Assembly (NCBI GenBank): GCA_022385755.1 | Contig: MU278387.1 | Coordinates: 1-13,386, forward strand | DNA length: 13,386 bases | Direction of reading: 5' to 3' | From: Trametopsis cervina | Lineage: Eukaryota > Basidiomycota > Agaricomycetes > Polyporales > Irpicaceae | In this document: positions 9,501 to 13,386 of the stretch, one piece after another | How the letters are laid out: each line of letters opens with the position of its first letter | Numbering within the stretch: the first letter of the stretch is position 1 | Translations under genes and position numbers: made by a program | Notes under the pieces: model-generated | The model's database searches: none | Told to the model about the DNA's origin: nothing | Seen by the model: only the letters and a program-made list of their open reading frames with translations

Positions 9501-12067
9501 CCAAACGAGGGTCTCCTGTTCGTCCCATAACGTGTCGAACAGCAGTTTGGCGATCCTTGTTCTGTCTGCTACGTCGATACCGGTCAAGTGGTTGTGGATG
9601 ATTGTGTGGTGAATGTGGCCGGTGGTGTCGACCGTGATCCCATTCCGTAGGAGATAGGCTAGGTATGGGGAGAGTGGCGATATCCATGCAGCAATCTATA
9701 GAGCGGGTTGAGTTGGTCAACTATATTAACATAGTGGAAGCAATATAACGATACTGTTGAGATGAGAGCGACATGTGGGTGTTATAGGACATATATGTCC
9801 TACACGTTCACTCCCTAAGATGTTAGGGAGGATCCGACCTAGCGATTATACGCAGGCATCGCCAGGGCAGTTCCGACATAGCCATGCCGCGCGTGACGTC
9901 CTGGATCGGATCCGAGCTGGCAACGGTGACGGTTGTTTGCCAGGTCGGATCCGTCCTGGACGGCATCCAGACGTATCACTGATGCGTTACCAGTTGTGCG
10001 CGTACGTGCAGTTCGGCCAGCTCGTGTGAACATGATAGATGCACCGTCAATGCGGATCCGATCCAGCGATATTCAACAGACTTATGGTGATATACCAGTA
10101 CCGTGCTTACCTCTGCCCAACCCAACTTGCCCTTGCGCAGTATCTCCTTGACGTCGCGATTCGCCTGCTGTGTCAGGAAGGGGACGAGGCCGAGGGGCGC
10201 ACGCGGATTCGGAAGTGTAAGCAGCACAAGAGTCCGTGCTGCCATGCCACGCAGCATTTCCTCTTCTTCTGGTGTCAGCAGCCCCTGTCGACGGGGAGTG
10301 GAGGTAGTGCCTTTTTCATTTTGTTCGTCTTCGTCTTCATCTTCGTCTTCGTCTTCGTCTTCTCCGGTTTCTTCAAGATATTCCCGATTAGTTAGAAGAT
10401 GTTGCTCCGCAGCTGTGCGCACTGCTTCTGCCACAGCGTCGGAGTAGTAACTCATGAAGTCGTCCCAGTCTTCGTGCTTCTGGCCTAGTACAAACCACCG
10501 ATTGTCGGTGCGTTCCTTACGATAGAGCGTGTCGATTGTGGTCAATAGTTCCGTTGTTAGATACTTTCGCATTGGGGTCGATGTTTCCGTCTTGTCAGTA
10601 ATCCCGGTGGCCCAGTTATACAACGCCTCAGCCGCCGCTTTCGACTCTGCGAATGTGCTTTCCTTTGATGCTAGGTTCTCAATTCGTTGAAGCTCCTCGC
10701 GAACCTCCTGAAGATCCCTTGCTGATGTACGCCGGACTGTGGCATCATGCATGTCAAAGATCCGGTTCAAGATATGCGCATACATCTACAGAGCATGTGA
10801 ATCGGCCATTCATCCCTTGAACGCACATCACTCACCGCGCCCCATGGCCCGACCAAACACACCAATGCACGGATCTTGAATGCTGGAAGACTACGATAGT
10901 AGTGGTAATACCGCCAGATGCGGCCGACCACGTCGAGCGCATACGGATAGTCGTAAAGATTTGAGAACCCGGGCATCTTCCTCTTGGTAACCTGCATCCA
11001 TTTCGTGGTCTTGAACTGTTCTTTCAGTGGCCCTTCTGGAAATCGCCACAACTCTCGAAAATACGACGTGACCCACTCCTCCACTCCCTCGTGATAGTTA
11101 TGGTAGTATGCGTTCCGGGACAGAGCCATGACAGAGCTGTCGGGCAGTTTCTCTGTGTAGCACTTTAGTCTTCCATTTCACTACGCGATGTCTTGCGTAC
11201 CTGTATCATACACAACAACGAGCCATCGCCCTCGCTCACGCAAGATATCCTGCTTTTCCTTGATCTCGACTCTCCACGCCGTCACTTCCGCCATCAACGA
11301 CGTCACGATAGCCTGCAGAGCTGGGGCTTCGGCCGCATTCTTCGACTCCCTCATGTTTGTCCGGGCCTCCTGAAGTTGCTCCTGCTTGCGATGAAAAGCC
11401 GCCTGCGGTTTCTTGCTCGCCCACTTCTCAGCCTCTTCGACCAGGCGGCGAATAGCGTGGTAGCGATGCTGTCCACCATACGGTTGGATCTCATCTACGG
11501 GGTGAAGAAGGAGGGAACGCAGCTCAGGCAGTTCGCTTGCGTTTCCAGTAAACGTCGGCTTCAACTTCGACTTGTCCAGTGCACTTCCGGGGAATCCGAT
11601 AGGAATCGCATGTTGGATATCGTACCGCATGACGCCTTCGCCTTTGAAGCTTGCCAGGAGCTTGTTAGCTTCGTTCGCGTCGTATGGCCGCGGATTGAAT
11701 ATGCCGAACACCATCTTGACGTCTGGGGCCGCCATGTCAATGACTGCATACGAGGCGATCGCTGCAGTGGTGTCCTTGTCGATCTGCGCACGTTGGGTAT
11801 CATTCGCCTCTGTCTTTGTCGGCTCTGTTGTTTCGTCCACCTCATCTTCGTCAACATCCCAATCCAGCACGTTCACCTCATCGTTCCCAACCGCATCTGT
11901 GGCTTCCTGTGGCTGTTGACGTCCTTTCTCTTCATTGCCTTTCGTCTGCTTCGTTCGCTTCTTCGGCGATCTTGGGACCGCTTTGCCTTTGCCTGCCGCG
12001 CTCTGAATGTACGGTAAGTCTTCTTTGATTTTACCATGAACCCCGTCCTTACTTTCTTGGATGCCAT
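6557..12067 (-). CDS. Gene A: large ParB/sulfiredoxin-like domain protein (about 1475 aa, 10 exons)
   Basis: Exons in transcript order: 12067-12053, 12002-11201, 11152-10836, 10785-10111, 9695-8538, 8490-8223, 8171-7401, 7088-6885, 6828-6724, 6669-6557. Introns are 50, 48, 50, 415, 47, 51, 312, 56 and 54 nt; all phases match and the coding sum is 4428 nt ending in TAG. Residues 1-80 are basic then acidic, with an NLS-like PRSPKKRTK. Residues about 100-291 resemble a ParB-type fold: FNPRP (107-111), GGQHRYHAIRRL (181-192), then after a helical insert WLVVVYDTEKLPD (265-277) and SRNAYYHN (284-291). The GxHR motif in bacterial ParB contributes to nucleotide binding. The body (about 300-1080) is unassigned; it has an acidic ED run (516-532), a His cluster HIHHTIIHNH (630-639) and a basic GKGKRK (736-741). 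The tail (about 1080-1475) looks disordered, with SRKRER, VIDSD and a ubiquitin-interacting-motif-like segment at about 1299-1316. The exon model is firmer than the ParB call, which is motif reading only. Confidence 0.8.
7089..7400 (-). repeat. Palindrome cluster 4, inside intron 7 of gene A
   Basis: This 312-nt intron (perfect donor GTAAGT, acceptor CACAG) holds four palindromes, with central hexamers at 7181, 7238, 7294 and 7351, spaced 57, 56 and 57 bp. The copy at 7351 matches the right-arm consensus fully (GGATCCGACCTAGCGA). The copy at 7238 has a GGAACC centre but keeps symmetric arms (GGTCGGAACCGACC). The spacers between copies look unrelated. Confidence 0.85.
9696..10110 (-). repeat. 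Palindrome cluster 5, inside intron 4 of gene A
   Basis: This 415-nt intron (donor GTAAGC, acceptor CTATAG) holds five palindromes, with central hexamers at 9830, 9869, 9908, 9947 and 10054. The first four are spaced exactly 39 bp apart three times, unlike the 57-bp spacing in the other clusters. The copy at 9830 has the right arm GATCCGACCTAGCGA; the copy at 9869 has a degenerate centre (AGTTCC). Confidence 0.85.
10324..10368. repeat. Coding trinucleotide-type repeat (tcttcg/tcttca)n encoding an Asp-Glu run
   Basis: A short run of alternating TTCGTC/TTCATC words inside exon 4 of gene A is translated on the minus strand as an alternating Glu-Asp tract at about residues 516-532. It is in frame and probably length-variable. 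The region is likely a disordered acidic linker. Confidence 0.8.
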
Positions 12068-12823
12068 TTCGTTATGAGTCTGCAGCTACGTGATATTCGT
12101 AAGTGGTGCTGTCTGTATTACAACCCAAGCGTTTCACCTTGTGTCCTGATGGTAGGAGTGTAAGATGTTATCGATCGCATGCATAGTCGCGATCACTTAT
12201 TCGCTGCATCCGAGCGCTGGCATGTGGCAGATCCGGTGGTGGGTCCGCTGCATTGTATGATCATTCCTACCATCATTCTGATCCTATCGTGCGTCTACAT
12301 GATCGCCCTTTGGCTTGTATAACGTCTCCTTGATGTGTATATATGACGTGTTCAGCTGCATGATGAACGACAACGTCGACGTCGGTAGATCGGATCCGAC
12401 CTGACAGGTATAGTAGATGTCACGTCAGATCGTCAGGGAAGATCCGACCTGGCGTAAGTGAGCATGGCATCTACCCTTGCCTACTTTACTGTTGAGGGGT
12501 GTGATACTACCAGGTCGGATCTGCTCTACCAACATTCACACGTATTACTGAAGTGTCTGTGTCCCCTACGAATATGTTGCATTGTCAGCGCGTCTCCTTC
12601 GTTATTTTCGACCCGTTGAAATGTACACAGTATATTAATCTCAACATACTCATTTCGTTTAGTGTGTGCTTCGTTATTCACATATACCGTCTAAGAGTGT
12701 ACCCTAACTGTGTCCTCAGTTGTTTCATGTCTTCTCCGACTTTGTCCGATCATTTTACTCTTTTTAAGAGTTTGCTCGACCTATTTCCCTCAATCTGAAC
12801 CGTCAACGTGTTCCCTCTTTGCA
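12068..12823. promoter_or_regulatory. Divergent intergenic region between genes A and C
   Basis: This 756-bp region separates the gene A start (minus strand) from the gene C start (plus strand), so it should hold both promoters. It contains palindrome cluster 6. Near gene C it becomes pyrimidine-rich on the plus strand (about 12765-12850), typical of fungal leaders, and an AT-rich agtatattaatc lies near 12628-12640. Short open frames here lack coding character. No RNA gene is evident. Confidence 0.5.
12380..12535. repeat. Palindrome cluster 6, upstream of gene A
   Basis: Three copies, with central hexamers at 12392 (GGATCC), 12440 (AGATCC) and 12517 (GGATCT), lie 320-450 bp upstream of the gene A start codon. 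Intervals are 48 and 77 bp. Arms such as AGATCGGATCCGACCTGAC and CCAGGTCGGATCTG match the consensus on one or both sides. A weaker look-alike at about 12229 (gcagatccggtgg) was not counted. These are the innermost copies in the window. Confidence 0.8.
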
Positions 12824-13190
12824 ATGCCTCCCTTTCCCTCCAACCTTCCGTTCCCTCACTATGATAATCATGTAAGCTTCGTGCTTTAGCGTTAACATAT
12901 CTTTCCACTTACCTTATCATTTTTCCTTGCAGCCCGCACACCTTGAAGCTGCAAAGATTACATGCGAGGACACCGTCGATAGCATGAACGCTCATGGCAT
13001 TGGTCTCCGCCGTGCCAAAAAGCACGTTCGCCGCATTCTGTTCAAACTTCTCACGTGGGAGTCTGCAGTTACGGCTTTAGCGGACGACCTCTTTCTATCC
13101 CTGCCTGGAACAATCGGTCACACCATTCGCACAACCTATGCAAATCGTACGAGTTCAACTCGTCCTGCATATATCCTTTCTTTAATACAG
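12824..13190 (+). CDS. Gene C: 5' part of an unrecognised gene (two exons visible)
   Basis: Exon 1 (12824-12871, 16 codons, MPPFPSNLPFPHYDNH) is joined over a 61-nt intron (donor GTAAGC, acceptor TTGCAG) to exon 2 (12933-13190, 86 codons, PAHLEAAKITCEDTVD...ILSLIQ). Both junctions are phase 0. Exon 2 ends at a good donor (GTGAGT) at 13191, and the next exon could not be placed before the window ends. The visible 102 residues are basic and helical-looking, with GLRRAKKHVRRILFKLL; no family is recognised. It is transcribed inward, divergently from gene A. The first exon is short, so the start is less certain than the splice sites. Confidence 0.55.
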
Positions 13191-13386
13191 GTGAGTTTTT
13201 TCTATACTCTTCTACTCGTTGTCATGCACCAAACTTGGTTTGGCACATGGAGGGCTGAAACAGAGCTAGAGAACATGCCGGAAGGTCACAGAACGTTCCA
13301 GGAAGATTAGAGAACATTCAAGAAAGTCGTGGAACATTCTGGAAGAAATACAGAAGAGAATGGAAGCCTAGCCCTCAGGAGCCCCT
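13191..13386 (+). other. Probable intron and unresolved continuation of gene C
   Basis: A strong donor (GTGAGT) opens this stretch. Several AG acceptors are possible (for example the ctag near 13269 and the ttag near 13309), and more than one downstream frame stays open to the window edge, so no exon is assigned. It includes the degenerate minisatellite listed separately. Confidence 0.4.
13271..13350. repeat. Degenerate 20-21-bp minisatellite with heat-shock-element-like units
   Basis: Four imperfect units start with GAACATTC-like sequence at 13271, 13291, 13312 and 13332, giving a period of 20-21 bp. Two units contain exact three-block GAAnnTTCnnGAA strings (13312-13324 and 13332-13344), the consensus recognised by heat-shock factor; the other two are one or more changes away. 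It lies in the probable second intron of gene C or just beyond. Confidence 0.6.

Noticed and set aside
9839..10033. Possible extra coding exon inside intron 4 of gene A
   Set aside because: The frame is made largely of palindrome units. Splicing directly from 10111 to 9695 gives a phase-correct join into clearly protein-like sequence.
11193..12017. Plus-strand open frame of 274 codons
   Set aside because: It lies antisense to exon 2 of gene A, has no splice logic of its own and crosses the conserved-looking ParB-like exon. It is a shadow frame.
1155..12067. Reverse transcriptase, DDE transposase or telomere-linked helicase genes
   Set aside because: I looked for the YxDD, DDE/DDD and Walker A/DEAH-type motifs expected of subtelomeric elements in the spliced products of genes A and B and found none convincing.

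Overview
The window is a chromosome end. It opens with 19 uninterrupted copies of CCTAA (1-95), so the G-rich strand repeat is TTAGG and the chromosome runs inward from left to right. Two long genes behind it carry many short spliceosomal introns (mostly 47-74 nt, GTRNGT-type donors, some CTAAC/CTGAC-like branch points). This gene style suggests a filamentous fungus, most likely a basidiomycete. That assignment is an inference, because a 5-nt TTAGG telomere is better known from arthropods.

Layout: telomere (1-95); AT-rich subtelomere with no convincing gene (96-about 690); a palindrome cluster (about 705-1045); gene B on the minus strand (6291 to 1155; 7 exons, 1369 codons, no recognised family); a 265-bp gap; gene A on the minus strand (12067 to 6557; 10 exons, 1475 codons); a 756-bp divergent region; and the start of gene C on the plus strand (12824 onward, cut by the window edge). 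I rebuilt the exon chains by hand. Every junction keeps phase, and both coding sums are exact multiples of three with no internal stop. Both long genes therefore look intact, and both are transcribed toward the telomere.

Gene A carries an N-terminal region that resembles the ParB/sulfiredoxin-like fold (FNPRP, GGQHRYHA, a WLVVVYDTEKLPD strand). It is followed by a long unassigned body and a disordered tail with a ubiquitin-interacting-motif-like segment. Gene B is a large protein without a recognisable domain.

The most unusual feature is a family of about 26 short palindromes centred on CGGATCCG. They can extend to a 26-bp inverted repeat whose arms read TCGCYAGGTCGGA inward. They sit in six clusters: beyond the 3' end of gene B, upstream of gene A, and inside all four long introns (312-419 nt). 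I found none in the eleven short introns and no extended copy in any exon. Within clusters the centres are often 56-59 bp apart, and in one cluster exactly 39 bp apart three times. A ParB-like protein next to arrays of palindromic sites invites comparison with bacterial ParB/parS, or with a large mobile element carrying repeated binding sites. This link is a hypothesis only.
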